The notes: generated by a model from the letters alone, not told the origin. A stretch of 50,697 nt of DNA from an uncultured Bradyrhizobium sp. (GCF_936943645.1 NZ_CAKZJO010000010.1:1-50697), one strand, 5' to 3'; positions 1 through 9,501 are shown, counted from the stretch's first letter. Translations and numbers: made by a program.

Positions 1-1773
1 GACCGGCGGCGCCGTGCGCACGGCGCGCAGATCGCCTTCGATCATGGACAGGCGATCGACCACATGGCCGAGCGCGCTATGAACGGCTTCGAGCGAGTCC
101 TGGGTGCTGCGGTTGGTCTCGGCCTGGCTGAAGCGGATGTCTGAGAGCTCGCGCTTGACCAGGTCGACCACGCCGGAATCCGCAGGCGCCGAATTGCGGC
201 TCTCGGCGAGGGCCGAATAGGTCGCCTGTTGCCGCTCGAGATGCCTGAGGATGTCGTGCAGCCCGTCCTCGACACGGCTGAGATTGCCGTTGCGCGGGTC
301 GGAGGCGGCTTCGATCCGCTCCAGCAGATAGGAGACGCGCTGTTCGAGATGCGCGAAGGTGGAAGCTGAATCGTTGCCGACCTGCATGCGGTCGAAACGA
401 TCCGACAGCGCGCGGATCGCAACTTCCAGATGTTCGGTGCTTTCGGACGGCTGCGGCCGCTCGCGGGTTTCCAGCGCTGCCGTGAGCGCAGCGATGCGCT
501 GCTCCAGCACCGCAAAGCTGTCGCCCTGTCCGGACGAACGGGTGACCTGGTCGACCTTGGACGACAGCAGCTGCACGTCCTCGGACAGACGGGCCAGCGC
601 TTCGTTGGAGGCGACGTTGGAGACGATGCCGCGCAGCGCCGAGATCGCGCTCTCGAGCTGATGCACCGTCGTGGGATCGTCATTGGCGCGCAGGATCAGG
701 TCGAGCTTGGCGCCGAGATTGCGGATCGCCTCGTCGTAGCCGGTGAGCTGCTCGGCCGGCGTCAGCGTGCGCAGCACCTGCTTGATGTCGGACAGCGCGT
801 GCTCGATGCCCGACAGCACCTGGCCGTCGGTGCCGTTGGAGCGGGTCTCGTCGATGCGCCGATGCAGCGAGCGGATCTCGTTCTCGATCGATTCGATCGC
901 GCGCCGCGGCATCGCCTCGGTGATGGCGGCACGGATCTCGGCGAGCTCGCTGCGGAAGGCGTTGATGGCCTGCTCTGTATTGTCCGGACGCTGCAGCGAT
1001 TCGATCTGGCTCGTGATCTTGAGCAGATGGCGCTCGAGCGAGGAGAAATCCGGCCCCGGCGGTGGTGGCGGCGGAGCGTAGGCAGGCGCAGGTGGCGCCA
1101 TCGGAGGCACGTAGGGAGCAGCGGAAGGCGCAATCGAGGGCGCTGCGCGCGGCGGCAGCTGCCGCGGCGTGAAGCCGTCGAGCTCGCTCTGCCGCGCGGT
1201 GATCTCGGCGACGGCGACGTCGAACGACGCGGGGCTCAGGGGCGGGGCGTTGCGATAGACTTGCGCTGCCGCGCGCTCGACCGCATCGGCCTGGCGCTGG
1301 CGCGTTTCAACGGGTGAGGGCGCAGGCGCCGGACGCTGTGGCTGCTGCGGCTGGGGCTGCTGCGGACGGGAGATCTGCGACAGCCGCGCATCGAGCCGCG
1401 AGATCGCGTCGTTGAGCTGGCGTGCGACGCCCTGCTCGCGCGCGAGATCCGGTCTCGACGATGCGTCCTGCCGCGGGGCCGGCTTTGAAATCCGTTCGAT
1501 CTGCTGGGTGATCGCGTCGAGCCGCTGATGGATATCCGCGACTTCGCGGCTCTCCTGACTCGGCAAAGGATTCGGCAAGGGATTCGGCATGGCTTGCGGA
1601 CGTTGATCCTGACGCTGATCGTAAGGTCCGCGAAAGTTTGGCGGGGCAGTTTCGCCGAGCGTGGAGTTCAGCCAATCGTTGAGCGACATGCCCGCACGAC
1701 GCGCAGCAGCTTCGGCCCGCTCCCTGACGGATGGATCGATACCGTCCACACTCCACGATACGCGCGAATTCAT
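1..1773 (-). CDS. PodJ-like polar localisation protein, N-terminal part (3' end outside window)
   Basis: The frame is open for 591 codons from an ATG at 1771-1773 to the window edge, so the C-terminus is missing. The protein opens with MNSRVSWSVDGIDPSVRERA, an N-terminus with a short amphipathic segment (AAARRAGMSLNDWLN) that I know from alphaproteobacterial PodJ-like and SEL1-repeat proteins. A Pro/Gln-rich stretch follows at about residues 110-230. After it comes a long alpha-helical, heptad-like region from about 240 to the edge, with repeated blocks such as LEQRIAAL and LEQRVSYL, that is, coiled coil. In the family the missing part usually carries a transmembrane segment, SEL1 repeats and a peptidoglycan-binding domain in the periplasm; none of these can be checked here. 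PodJ organises polar organelles in Caulobacter, so a pole-organising role is inferred. The strand and frame are certain; the exact orthology is not. Confidence 0.75.
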   Translation of the reverse strand, partial: MNSRVSWSVDGIDPSVRERAEAAARRAGMSLNDWLNSTLGETAPPNFRGPYDQRQDQRPQAMPNPLPNPLPSQESREVADIHQRLDAITQQIERISKPAPRQDASSRPDLAREQGVARQLNDAISRLDARLSQISRPQQPQPQQPQRPAPAPSPVETRQRQADAVERAAAQVYRNAPPLSPASFDVAVAEITARQSELDGFTPRQLPPRAAPSIAPSAAPYVPPMAPPAPAYAPPPPPPGPDFSSLERHLLKITSQIESLQRPDNTEQAINAFRSELAEIRAAITEAMPRRAIESIENEIRSLHRRIDETRSNGTDGQVLSGIEHALSDIKQVLRTLTPAEQLTGYDEAIRNLGAKLDLILRANDDPTTVHQLESAISALRGIVSNVASNEALARLSEDVQLLSSKVDQVTRSSGQGDSFAVLEQRIAALTAALETRERPQPSESTEHLEVAIRALSDRFDRMQVGNDSASTFAHLEQRVSYLLERIEAASDPRNGNLSRVEDGLHDILRHLERQQATYSALAESRNSAPADSGVVDLVKRELSDIRFSQAETNRSTQDSLEAVHSALGHVVDRLSMIEGDLRAVRTAPPV

Positions 1774-2120
1774 GACTCTGTCCGGTTCCGACTCCGGCGC
1801 CCCACCCGGCGCCTCCAGTCTTCCCACGCGTGCCGATTGCAAAGACAATCGAATTTGGCGCGGGTCGTCTGCCTCGAAAACCGACTTTTTCCTGTTACGG
1901 TAAATAACGAGTTAAGGAACGTGGCGCCGGGGTCTTAAAGTTGGACGGGGGACCGCCACGGAACCGGTGCGCTCCCTCCCCCGCTTGCGGGGGAGGGTCG
2001 GGGAGAGCGTGCCTCCGCGATGGGATAGTCCCCAAGAGGAGAAAGCCCTCACCCGCGCCTTCCGCGCGACCTCTCCCGCAAGCGGGAGAGGTTTCGGCAC
2101 CGCCGTCGCTGATCGAGCTC
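1774..2120. other. Intergenic stretch with paired short palindromes
   Basis: This gap lies between the PodJ-like gene start and the PadR gene 3' end. It holds two perfect hairpins: CCCTCCCCCGC/GCGGGGGAGGG (1974-1997, TT loop) and ACCTCTCCCGC/GCGGGAGAGGT (2069-2092, AA loop). They flank text containing 'gccctcacccgcgcc'. I see no convincing gene. The first 190 bases should hold the promoter of the PodJ-like gene, but no clear -35/-10 pair stands out. Confidence 0.6.
1974..2092. repeat. Paired REP-like palindromes
   Basis: Two 11-bp perfect inverted repeats with 2-base loops sit 71 bases apart. The arms of the second are close to the reverse orientation of the first (CTCCC-CGC core). A related single hairpin occurs at 13028-13049. 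The arrangement resembles a mobile REP doublet. No T-tract follows either arm, so an intrinsic terminator is less likely. Confidence 0.6.
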
Positions 2121-2708
2121 TCAGCCCTTCTCCCGCTTGCCCTCGTCCAGCGGTACCACCGTGGCCTTGCCACTCATCGCCGACAGTGCGGCGAGTGTCT
2201 CTTCGCAGAAGTCGGCCACCATCTGCTCGTGGCGGGCCCCGAGGCGGAGCAGGAGCAGATTCCCGAGATCGAGCCGGCCTTCCGCCGTGCCGTCAGGGAA
2301 ACGCTTCTTCAGGATGCGCTCGTAATTGGCGTGGCGGTCGCGGTGGTGCTCCAGGCGCGCCATCAGATCGGTGCGCAGCGGCTCGATGTCGATGCTGTCG
2401 AGGGCATGGAGGCGGACCAGGAGGTCGTCCTTGGTCGAGGCGGGCGTGCTTGGTCGCGCGGCCCAGTGCCGCAGTGCTGTTCGACCCTCCGGAGTGAGCG
2501 TATAAACCAGCTTGTTGGGCTTGCCCGATTGCACGACCTCGCGGCCCTGGATGTGGCCGCGGTCGCGCAGCTTGGAGAGCTCGCGGTAGATTTGCTGATG
2601 GTCGGCCTTCCAGAAGAAGCCGATCGAGGAGTCGAACGTCTTGGCGAGCTCGTAGCCCGTCATCGGGCGTTCCGTCAGGCATGCGAGGATTGCGTCGCCC
2701 AGGGCCAT
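2121..2708 (-). CDS. PadR-family transcriptional regulator
   Basis: This 195-residue protein begins MALGDAILACLTERPMTGYE, the standard PadR N-terminus (short helix, then winged HTH with the 'M-T-G-Y-E-L' motif). The recognition region is Q-Q-I-Y-R-E-L-S-K-L (about residues 38-48) and the wing follows (LVYTLTPEGRTAL). A C-terminal helical dimerisation region (about 95-185) matches the Vir_act_alpha_C-type tail. I chose the ATG at 2706-2708 because AAGGAGG lies 9 bases upstream; the frame stays open upstream without a better site. It is divergent from an NTF2-like gene, and the shared spacer holds palindromes overlapping both promoters, so it probably represses itself and its neighbour. The ligand is unknown; PadR proteins often sense phenolic acids or drugs. 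Confidence 0.88.
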   Translation of the reverse strand: MALGDAILACLTERPMTGYELAKTFDSSIGFFWKADHQQIYRELSKLRDRGHIQGREVVQSGKPNKLVYTLTPEGRTALRHWAARPSTPASTKDDLLVRLHALDSIDIEPLRTDLMARLEHHRDRHANYERILKKRFPDGTAEGRLDLGNLLLLRLGARHEQMVADFCEETLAALSAMSGKATVVPLDEGKREKG

Positions 2709-2749
2709 GACCACCGGCCTCCTTGTTTCATCGACCTCGCCCATCTCGC

Positions 2750-2791
2750 TTGACTTTATGCGCATTGGCGCATATGCGTCAATATGCATAT
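2750..2791. promoter_or_regulatory. Overlapping divergent promoters on a PadR-type operator
   Basis: Plus strand: TTGACT (2750-2755), 17 bases, TATGCG (2773-2778). Minus strand: TTGACG (complement of 2777-2782), 17 bases, ATAAAG (complement of 2754-2759). Between and over them lie perfect dyads: TATGCGC-attg-GCGCATA (2757-2774), CGCATATGCG (2769-2778) and ATATGCATAT (2782-2791). One bound repressor dimer would cover both promoters. The assignment to the adjacent PadR protein is inferred from position. Confidence 0.65.
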
Positions 2792-2912
2792 AGGGGTAAG
2801 CAGGGCCGGGCGATGATCCGACCCGAAAAGCCCAGCGAAATCAATCGCCACGCTACTGTGCATGGGGTTGTTTTCGCATTTTTTGTCCAGGCCTTTAGGG
2901 AGGCAGCTGAGA

Positions 2913-3296
2913 ATGACCGGCCTCGATTCCTGGTACGCCTACATGAAGTCACACGACCGCACCGCGCTCCGGGATCTCCTGCATCCCGACGCCGTGTTCG
3001 AAAGCCCGGTCGTCCACACGCCGCAGCGCGGGCGTGACATCACCTTCAAATACCTTTCCAGCGCCGAGCAGGTGCTCGGTGGACCCGATTTCACCTATGT
3101 CGGCGAATGGAAGAGCGAGCGCGGCGCCGTGCTCGAATTCAAGACCATGATCGACGGCATCGAGATCAACGGTGTCGACATCATCAGCTTCGATGCCGAG
3201 GGGCGCATCACCCATTTCAAGGTGATGGTGCGTCCGCTCAAGGCGATCAACATGCTGCACCGCCTGATGGCGGAGCAACTGGCCGCCCAATCATGA
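2913..3296 (+). CDS. NTF2-like (SnoaL-type) protein
   Basis: This 127-residue protein starts MTGLDSWYAYMKSHD. The start at 2913 is supported by AGGGAGG nine bases upstream; an upstream in-frame ATG lacks a ribosome site. The pattern is that of the small alpha+beta NTF2 fold: an N-terminal helix, 'LRDLLHPDAVFESPVVHTP', a beta-rich middle and 'ITHFKVMVRPLKAINMLHRLM' at the end. These proteins are ketosteroid-isomerase-like hydrolases or isomerases, or ligand binders; no specific substrate can be read from the sequence. It is divergent from a PadR regulator and shares its operator, so it is probably the regulated target. A transcript from 2773-2778 would have a leader of about 125 bases. Confidence 0.75.
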   Translation: MTGLDSWYAYMKSHDRTALRDLLHPDAVFESPVVHTPQRGRDITFKYLSSAEQVLGGPDFTYVGEWKSERGAVLEFKTMIDGIEINGVDIISFDAEGRITHFKVMVRPLKAINMLHRLMAEQLAAQS

Positions 3297-3400
3297 CACT
3301 GCCCTGAGGTTGCAGAACCCGCTAAGCTCGCGGGCAAGGCTGCGCCGCAGGAAACACGCTGATATCACCGCTTTCCAAGGCCCATTGCCGGGAGAACCTC

Positions 3401-5191
3401 ATGCCGATCTACAAAGCCCCCGTCGAAGACGTGAACTTCCTGCTCAACGACGTCTTCCAGATCGACCGCTACGACAACCTCGCCGGTTTCTCCGACGCAT
3501 CGAGCGACGTGCGCGAAGCCATCTTGGGCGAAGCCGCCAAGCTCGCCGAAGAGGTGCTGCAGCCGCTCAACCGCGTCGGCGATCTCGAAGGCTGCAAGCG
3601 CGCCGATGACGGCAGCGTCACCACGCCGAAGGGCTTCAAGGACGCGTTCAAGCAGGTCGCAGAAGGCGGCTGGCTTGGTCTCTCCGCGCCGACCGAGTTC
3701 GGCGGCCAGGGCCTGCCGGTGACGCTCTCGCAGGCCGTCAACGAATTCCAGATCTCCGCCAACATGGCGTTCTCGATGTATGGCGGCCTCACCATGGGCG
3801 CGACCGCAGCGCTCCTGGTGCACGGCACGCCCGAGCAGAAGCAGACCTACGTCCCGAAGATGGTCGCCGGCGAATGGACCGGCACCATGAACCTGACCGA
3901 GCCGCATTGCGGCACCGACCTCGGCATGCTCCGCACCAAGGCGGTGCGCCAGGCCGACGGCAGCTTCAAGATCACGGGCACCAAGATCTTCATCTCGGCC
4001 GGCGAGCATGACCTTGCTCCCAACATCATCCACCTCGTGCTCGCCCGCATCGAGGGCGCACCCGCCGGCATCAAGGGCGTGTCGCTGTTCGTGGTGCCCA
4101 AATTCCTTGTGAATGCGGATGGGTCAGTGGGTGCCCGCAACGGCGTCGTCTGCGGCTCGATCGAGCACAAGATGGGCATTCACGGCAATTCCACCTGCGT
4201 GATGAACTACGACAGCGCCACCGGCTGGCTGATCGGCGAAGAGAACAAGGGCATGCAGGGCATGTTCGTGATGATGAACGAGGCCCGCCTCGGCGTCGCC
4301 GTTCAGGGCCTCGCGCAGTCCGAGGTCGCCTATCAGAACGCCGTCGCCTATGCCCGCGAGCGCATCCAGGGCCGTTCGCTGACCGGCGCCAAGGCGCCGG
4401 ACAAGCAGGCCGACCCGATCATCGTGCATCCCGACGTGCGCCGCACGCTGCTCTCGATCCGCGCCTTCAACGAGGCCGCGCGCGCCTTCGTGATGTGGAC
4501 CGCGCTGAAGAGCGACGTCGCCCATCGCTCCGAAGACCCGAAGGACCGTCAGGCAGCCGACGACCATATGGGCCTGATGACCCCGGTGCTGAAGGGCTTC
4601 CTCACCGATTACGGCTTCGCCAACGCGGTGCAGGCCCAGCAGATGTATGGCGGCCACGGCTACATCGCCGAGCAGGGCATGGAGCAGTTCGTGCGCGATG
4701 CGCGCATCGCGATGATCTATGAAGGTGCCAACGGCATCCAGGCGCTCGACCTCGTCGGCCGCAAGCTGCCGCGCGACGGCGGCCGCGCCATCATGGCCTT
4801 CTTCGGCGAGGTCATGGCCTTCGCCAAGGAGAATGGCGGCGACGAGGCGCTGAAGCCCTTCATCACCCCGCTCTCGGCCTCGCTCGGCCATCTGCAGCAG
4901 GCGACCACCTGGCTGATGCAGAACGCGATGGCGAAGCCCGACAATGCCGGCGCCGCCGCAACCGATTACCTGCACCTCTTCGGCTTCGTCGCGCTCGGCT
5001 ACATGTGGGCGAAGATGGCGAAGGTCACGAACGCCAAGATTGCCGAAGGCGGGGCGACGCCCTATCTCTCGACCAAGCTCGTCACGGGCCGCTTCTTCAT
5101 GGAGCGGATGCTGCCGGAGACGGCCGCCAATCTCGCGCGCATCCAGGCCGGCTGCGCCACCATCATGGAATTGCCCGCGGAAGCGTTCTGA
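3401..5191 (+). CDS. Acyl-CoA dehydrogenase (large, C-terminally extended type)
   Basis: This 596-residue FAD enzyme catalyses alpha,beta-dehydrogenation of acyl-CoA, the first step of beta-oxidation. It has an N-terminal helical domain with 'WLGLSAPTEFGGQGLP' (about residues 91-106), the middle beta domain with 'MNLTEPHCGTDLG' (about 164-176), and a C-terminal helical domain with the flavin/catalytic segment 'QMYGGHGYIAEQGMEQFVRDARI'. The likely catalytic base is Glu441 in IYEGANGIQALDLVGRKL. An extra C-terminal domain of about 120 residues follows, as in the roughly 590-residue DmdC/AidB-like branch rather than the 380-residue short-chain enzymes. A GGGAG ribosome site precedes the ATG. It leads a three-gene fatty-acid operon. 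The chain-length preference is unknown. Confidence 0.92.
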   Translation: MPIYKAPVEDVNFLLNDVFQIDRYDNLAGFSDASSDVREAILGEAAKLAEEVLQPLNRVGDLEGCKRADDGSVTTPKGFKDAFKQVAEGGWLGLSAPTEFGGQGLPVTLSQAVNEFQISANMAFSMYGGLTMGATAALLVHGTPEQKQTYVPKMVAGEWTGTMNLTEPHCGTDLGMLRTKAVRQADGSFKITGTKIFISAGEHDLAPNIIHLVLARIEGAPAGIKGVSLFVVPKFLVNADGSVGARNGVVCGSIEHKMGIHGNSTCVMNYDSATGWLIGEENKGMQGMFVMMNEARLGVAVQGLAQSEVAYQNAVAYARERIQGRSLTGAKAPDKQADPIIVHPDVRRTLLSIRAFNEAARAFVMWTALKSDVAHRSEDPKDRQAADDHMGLMTPVLKGFLTDYGFANAVQAQQMYGGHGYIAEQGMEQFVRDARIAMIYEGANGIQALDLVGRKLPRDGGRAIMAFFGEVMAFAKENGGDEALKPFITPLSASLGHLQQATTWLMQNAMAKPDNAGAAATDYLHLFGFVALGYMWAKMAKVTNAKIAEGGATPYLSTKLVTGRFFMERMLPETAANLARIQAGCATIMELPAEAF

Positions 5192-5264
5192 GGCTTTCCG
5201 CGTCACCAGAGATTGCGACCGCGCCCGCGGTCGCCACTGACATCACTGCAATCAGGAGGCTCCC

Positions 5265-6473
5265 ATGGCAGATGCCTATATCTATGATCACGTCCGCACC
5301 CCCCGCGGCCGCGGCAAGGCCGACGGTTCGCTGCACGAAGTGACCGCGCTCGCGCTCGCCACCGTGCCGCTGAAGGCGCTCAAGGACCGCAACAATCTGC
5401 CGGAGGATTCGGTCGACGACGTCATCCTCGGCGTGGTCGATCCGGTCGGCGAAGCGGGCAGCGACATCGCGCGCTTTGCCGCGCTGAAAGCCGGTCTCGG
5501 CGAAGCCGTCCCCGGCGTGCAGATCAGCCGCTTCTGCGCCTCCGGCCTCGATGCCGTGAATTTCGCCGCCGCGCAGGTCATGAGCGGCCAGCATGAGCTG
5601 GTGATCGGCGGCGGCGCGGAATCGATGAGCCGCGTCGGCATCGGCGCCTCCGGCGGCGCCTGGCCAATGGATCCCTCGATGGCTGTCCCCGCTTACTTCA
5701 TGCCGCAGGGCGTCTCGGCCGACCTGATCGCGACCAAATACGGTTTCTCCCGCGACGACGTCGACGCCTACGCCGTGCAGAGCCAGCAGCGTGCGGCGAA
5801 GTCCTGGGAAGAAGGCCGCTTCGACAAGTCGATCGTGCCGGTCAAGGACATCAACGGCCTCACCATCCTCGCCAAGGACGAGCACATGCGTCCTTCGACG
5901 ACGATGCAATCGCTGGCGCAGCTGCAGCCCTCGTTCACGATGATGGCGCAGATGGGCGGTTTCGACGGCGTCGCGATCCAGTCGCACCCCGAGATCGAGC
6001 GCGTCAATTACGTGCATCACGCCGGCAACTCCTCGGGCATCGTCGACGGCGCCAGCGCCGTGCTGCTCGGCAGCAAGGATGCGGGCAGCAAATATGGTCT
6101 CAAGCCGCGTGCAAAGATCCGCGCCTTCGCCAACATCGGCTCGGAGCCGGCGATGATGCTGACCGGTCCGGTCGACGTCACCGAGAAGCTGTTCGCGCGC
6201 TCGGGCATGAAGAAGTCCGACATCGACCTGTTCGAGCTGAACGAGGCCTTCGCTTCGGTCGTGCTGCGTTACATCCAGGCCTTCGACATCGACAACGCCA
6301 AGATCAACGTCAATGGCGGCGCGATCGCGCTCGGCCATCCGTTAGGGGCCACCGGCGCGATGATCCTCGGCACCGTGCTCGACGAGCTCGAGCGTACCAA
6401 CAAGTCCACCGCCCTCGTGACGCTGTGCATCGGCGGCGGCATGGGCACCGCGACCATCATCGAGCGCGTCTAA
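5265..6473 (+). CDS. Acetyl-CoA C-acyltransferase (thiolase)
   Basis: This 402-residue thiolase cleaves 3-ketoacyl-CoA to acetyl-CoA plus shortened acyl-CoA. The nucleophile is Cys91 in [11 protein letters not shown], the general base His358 is in GHPLGATGA, and the second cysteine Cys388 is in CIGGGMG; all three catalytic blocks are intact. Length and spacing match the family (Zoogloea thiolase uses 89/348/378). AGGAGG at 5252-5257 is ideally placed before the ATG. It sits 73 bases after the acyl-CoA dehydrogenase and 19 bases before the hydratase/dehydrogenase, so it is probably co-transcribed with both. The context favours a FadA-like degradative role over a PhbA-like biosynthetic one. Confidence 0.93.
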   Translation: MADAYIYDHVRTPRGRGKADGSLHEVTALALATVPLKALKDRNNLPEDSVDDVILGVVDPVGEAGSDIARFAALKAGLGEAVPGVQISRFCASGLDAVNFAAAQVMSGQHELVIGGGAESMSRVGIGASGGAWPMDPSMAVPAYFMPQGVSADLIATKYGFSRDDVDAYAVQSQQRAAKSWEEGRFDKSIVPVKDINGLTILAKDEHMRPSTTMQSLAQLQPSFTMMAQMGGFDGVAIQSHPEIERVNYVHHAGNSSGIVDGASAVLLGSKDAGSKYGLKPRAKIRAFANIGSEPAMMLTGPVDVTEKLFARSGMKKSDIDLFELNEAFASVVLRYIQAFDIDNAKINVNGGAIALGHPLGATGAMILGTVLDELERTNKSTALVTLCIGGGMGTATIIERV

Positions 6474-6492
6474 GGGTTGAGGAGCAACCAGC

Positions 6493-8706
6493 ATGTCGTA
6501 CAAGAACTTCAAGGTTGAGACCGATTCAGACGGCATCGCGCTCGTCACCTGGGATATCCCGGGCCGTTCCATGAACGTGCTCGACGAGACCTCGACCAAC
6601 GAACTCGACGCGATCGTCAAGGCGACCACGGCGGATGCCGCGGTGAAGGGCGTCGTCATCACTTCCGCCAAGGACGCGTTCTGCGCCGGCGCGGATTTGT
6701 CCATGCTCGAAGGCATGAACCAGGCCTATGCCAAGGTCTTCAAGGAGCAGGGTGAGACCGCGGCGAACCAGATGCTGTTCGACCAGAGCCGCCGCTTCTC
6801 GCTGGTGCTGCGCTCGATCGAGACGTCAGGCAAGCCGTGGGCGGCCGCGATCAACGGCCTCGCGCTCGGCGGCGGCTTCGAGATCACGCTGTGCTGCCAC
6901 TACCGCGTGGCGGCCGAGAATCCCAAGACCCGCCTCGGTCTGCCCGAGGTCAAGGTCGGCCTGTTCCCGGGCGCCGGCGGCACGCAGCGCGTGCCGCGCC
7001 TGGTGCCGCCGCAGGATGCGATGACGATCCTGCTCAAGGGTGATCCGGTCACCGTCGAGAAGGCCAAGGCGCTGAATTTGATTCACGCCATCGTTCCCGC
7101 AGCCGACCTGGTCAAGGCCGCCAAGGACTGGATCAAGGGCGGCGGCAAGGCCGTCGCACCCTGGGACGAGAAGGGCTTCAAGCTGCCGGGCGGTCCGGTG
7201 TTCTCCAAGGCCGGCATGATGATGTTCCCGGCCGGCAACGCGATCTATCGCCGCGAGACCTACGACAACTACCCGGCCGCGCGCGCGATCATGAGCTGCG
7301 TCTATGAAGGCCTGCAGCTGCCGATCGACGCGGCGCTGCGGGTGGAGTCGCGCTACTTCACCTCGGTGCTGCGCTCGAAGGAAGCGGCGGCGATGATCCG
7401 CAGCCTGTTCCTGTCGATGCAGGAGCTCAACAAGGGTGCGCGCCGTCCGAAGGACGTGCCCGCGACCAAGGTGAAGAAGATCGCCGTGATCGGCGCCGGC
7501 TTCATGGGCGCCAGCGTCGGCTACGTCTCGGCCCGTGCCGGCCTCGACGTTGTCCTGATCGATCGCGACCAGGAGAGCGCCGACAAGGGCAAGGCGCACG
7601 CGCAGAAGGTGATCGAGGAGCAGATCAAGAAGGGTCGCGCCAAGCCCGCGGACGCCGAAGCGCTGCTCGCGCGCATCACGCCGACCGCGGACTATGCCGC
7701 GCTGAAGGACGTCGACCTCGTCATCGAGGCCGTGTTCGAGGACCGCAAGGTCAAGGCTGACACCTTCGCCAAGGCGCAGGAGCATATGAAGCCGGACGTG
7801 ATCTTCGCCTCGAACACCTCGACGCTGCCGATCACTTCTCTTGCTGAATCCTTCAAGGACCAGGGCAAGTTCGTCGGCATTCACTTCTTCTCGCCGGTCG
7901 AGAAGATGATGCTGGTCGAGATCATCCTCGGCAAGAACACCGGCGACCTCGCGCTCGCGACTGCGCTCGACTACGTCCGCCAGATCGGCAAGACGCCGAT
8001 CGTGGTCAACGATAGCCGTGGCTTCTTCGCCAACCGCTGCGTCGGCCGCTATGTCGCCGAGGGCAACGAGATGTTCCTGGAAGGCGTGCCGCCGGCGATG
8101 ATCGAGAACTGCGCCAAGATGGCCGGCATGCCGGTCGGCCCGCTCTCGCTCTCGGACGAAGTCGCGCTCGACCTCGGCCTCAAGATCATGAAGGCGACGG
8201 AAGCCGATCTCGGCCCCAACGCCATCAATCCCGATCAGAAGAAGCTGATGGTGGAGATGGTCGAGAAGCAGGGCCGTCTCGGCCGCAAGAACAGCAAGGG
8301 CTTCTACGACTATCCCGAGAAGGGCAAGGGCTCGAAGAGCCTGTGGCCGGGCCTCTCGGCCCTGCAGCCGAAGCAGCTCGATCCTGACACGCTCGACGTC
8401 GAGGAACTGAAGCAGCGCTTCCTGGTGGTGCAGGCGGTGGAAGCCGCGCGCACTGTCGAGGATCACGTCATCACCGATCCGCGCGAAGCGGATGTCGGCT
8501 CGATCCTCGGCTTCGGCTTCGCGCCGTTCACCGGTGGCACGCTGTCCTATATCGACTTCATGGGCACGAAGAAGTTCGTCGAACTCTGCCACAAGCTGGA
8601 AGCGAAGTACGGCTCGCGCTTCACCCCGCCCAAGCTGCTCGAGGAGATGGCGGCAAAGGGCGAAACCTTCTACGGCCGCTTCGCGCCGAAGAAGGCGGCG
8701 GCCTGA
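6493..8706 (+). CDS. Fused enoyl-CoA hydratase / 3-hydroxyacyl-CoA dehydrogenase (FadB/FadJ type)
   Basis: This 737-residue bifunctional enzyme carries out steps two and three of beta-oxidation. The N-terminal crotonase domain (about residues 1-200) has CAGADLSML, the oxyanion-hole region [13 protein letters not shown] and [17 protein letters not shown] linker follows. The NAD-binding Rossmann domain begins at residue 327 ([13 protein letters not shown]), with '[13 protein letters not shown]' and '[17 protein letters not shown]' around the catalytic His. C-terminal HADH domains then run to about residue 725. The length fits FadJ-like proteins. GAGGAG lies just upstream of the start. It is the last gene of the operon and is followed by a repeat fragment and a strong bidirectional hairpin at 8840-8870. 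Confidence 0.94.
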   Translation: MSYKNFKVETDSDGIALVTWDIPGRSMNVLDETSTNELDAIVKATTADAAVKGVVITSAKDAFCAGADLSMLEGMNQAYAKVFKEQGETAANQMLFDQSRRFSLVLRSIETSGKPWAAAINGLALGGGFEITLCCHYRVAAENPKTRLGLPEVKVGLFPGAGGTQRVPRLVPPQDAMTILLKGDPVTVEKAKALNLIHAIVPAADLVKAAKDWIKGGGKAVAPWDEKGFKLPGGPVFSKAGMMMFPAGNAIYRRETYDNYPAARAIMSCVYEGLQLPIDAALRVESRYFTSVLRSKEAAAMIRSLFLSMQELNKGARRPKDVPATKVKKIAVIGAGFMGASVGYVSARAGLDVVLIDRDQESADKGKAHAQKVIEEQIKKGRAKPADAEALLARITPTADYAALKDVDLVIEAVFEDRKVKADTFAKAQEHMKPDVIFASNTSTLPITSLAESFKDQGKFVGIHFFSPVEKMMLVEIILGKNTGDLALATALDYVRQIGKTPIVVNDSRGFFANRCVGRYVAEGNEMFLEGVPPAMIENCAKMAGMPVGPLSLSDEVALDLGLKIMKATEADLGPNAINPDQKKLMVEMVEKQGRLGRKNSKGFYDYPEKGKGSKSLWPGLSALQPKQLDPDTLDVEELKQRFLVVQAVEAARTVEDHVITDPREADVGSILGFGFAPFTGGTLSYIDFMGTKKFVELCHKLEAKYGSRFTPPKLLEEMAAKGETFYGRFAPKKAAA

Positions 8707-8715
8707 TCAACGACT

Positions 8716-8831
8716 GTCGTCCCGGACAAGCTCACGGCAACGCGCGAGCGTTGCTGTGAGCGCCGATCCGGAACCCATAATCACAGGATGTGGTTTGGTG
8801 CAGACTGGGTCCACGCGTTCGCGGGGACGAC
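8716..8831. repeat. Short interspersed repeat with inverted ends (GTCGTCCCGG type)
   Basis: This element begins GTCGTCCCGG and ends GGGGACGAC, approximate inverted ends. It has an internal CAACGC/GCGTTG dyad and fills the gap after the fatty-acid operon. The wording resembles an intergenic repeat I remember from Bradyrhizobium genomes. Only one copy is visible here. Confidence 0.5.
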
Positions 8832-8839
8832 GGCAAATC

Positions 8840-8870
8840 AAGAAGGCCGGATCATGGATCCGGCCTTCTT
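8840..8870. terminator. Bidirectional intrinsic terminator
   Basis: A perfect 14-bp inverted repeat, AAGAAGGCCGGATC / GATCCGGCCTTCTT, has a 3-base ATG loop. T-rich ends (CTTCTT) occur on both strands. It lies between the convergent ends of the fatty-acid operon and the GST gene. Confidence 0.8.
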
Positions 8871-8886
8871 CGTGCCCCGCGGCCGC

Positions 8887-9501
8887 TTATTTCGCCTGCG
8901 CGAGGCCTTCCTTCTGCAGCGCTGCCTGCACCTGCGGCCGGGCCGCGACGCGGGCCTTGTAGGCCATGAGGTTCGGCATCGCTGAGAGATCGAACTTCAT
9001 CCGGTCGCCCCAGGTCAGCATCGTGAACAGATAGCCGTCGGCCACCGTGAACTGCTTGCCCATCAGGTAGTCGCGGCCGGCGAGCTGGCTGTCGATATAT
9101 TTCAGCTTGCCCATGACGCGATCCCTGAAGAAGGCCTTGGCTTCGTCGTTGAGCGCCGGCGCAAACATCGGGCCGAAGTTCTTGTGCACCTCGGAGGTGA
9201 GGAAGTTGAGCCACTCCAGCAGCTTGTAGCGCTCGGAACTGCCGTGGGCCGGCGCCAGCGCCTTGGCCGCAGCCTGATCGGCGATCATCTGGACAATCAC
9301 CGGCCCTTCGGTCACGATCTCGCCGCTGTCGAGGCCCAGCGCAGGGACCTGGCCCTTGGGGTTCAGCTTCAGATAATCCTCACCATTTTCGAGCTTCTTG
9401 GCCCGGATATCGACCTTGACCAGCTCATAGGGCAGGCCGGCTTCCAGGAGCGCGATGTGGGGGGACAGCGAGCAGGCACCGGGCGAATAGTACAGCTTCA
9501 T
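8887..9501 (-). CDS. Glutathione S-transferase
   Basis: This 204-residue cytosolic GST begins MKLYYSPGACSLSPHIALLE, the beta-class signature with the catalytic Cys10/Ser region. It continues through the thioredoxin-like N-terminal domain (cis-Pro in 'GQVPAL', then 'GEIVTEGPVIVQMIAD') and an all-helical C-terminal domain. The N-capping motif is seen as 'FTVADGYLFTMLTWGDR' near residues 150-166. The start at 9501 is chosen for the canonical N-terminus and a GAAGGAA site upstream. It is divergent from a MarR-type regulator with an inverted repeat between them, suggesting repression relieved by an electrophile or antibiotic. A glutamate-cysteine ligase gene follows the regulator, fitting a glutathione-based detoxification role. 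Confidence 0.9.
   Translation of the reverse strand: MKLYYSPGACSLSPHIALLEAGLPYELVKVDIRAKKLENGEDYLKLNPKGQVPALGLDSGEIVTEGPVIVQMIADQAAAKALAPAHGSSERYKLLEWLNFLTSEVHKNFGPMFAPALNDEAKAFFRDRVMGKLKYIDSQLAGRDYLMGKQFTVADGYLFTMLTWGDRMKFDLSAMPNLMAYKARVAARPQVQAALQKEGLAQAK

Noticed and set aside
430..1317. Plus-strand open frame of 295 codons near the window start
   Set aside because: The minus-strand frame is continuous from 1773 to the edge with a recognisable N-terminus and coiled coil; the plus frame is Arg/Leu/Gln-rich shadow.
1974..2092. Possible CRISPR-like array
   Set aside because: Only two hairpins of different sequence with no regular spacers.
6826..8592. Minus-strand open frame of 588 codons opposite the hydratase/dehydrogenase
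   Set aside because: It is the mirror of a well-conserved enzyme; no ribosome site or domain.
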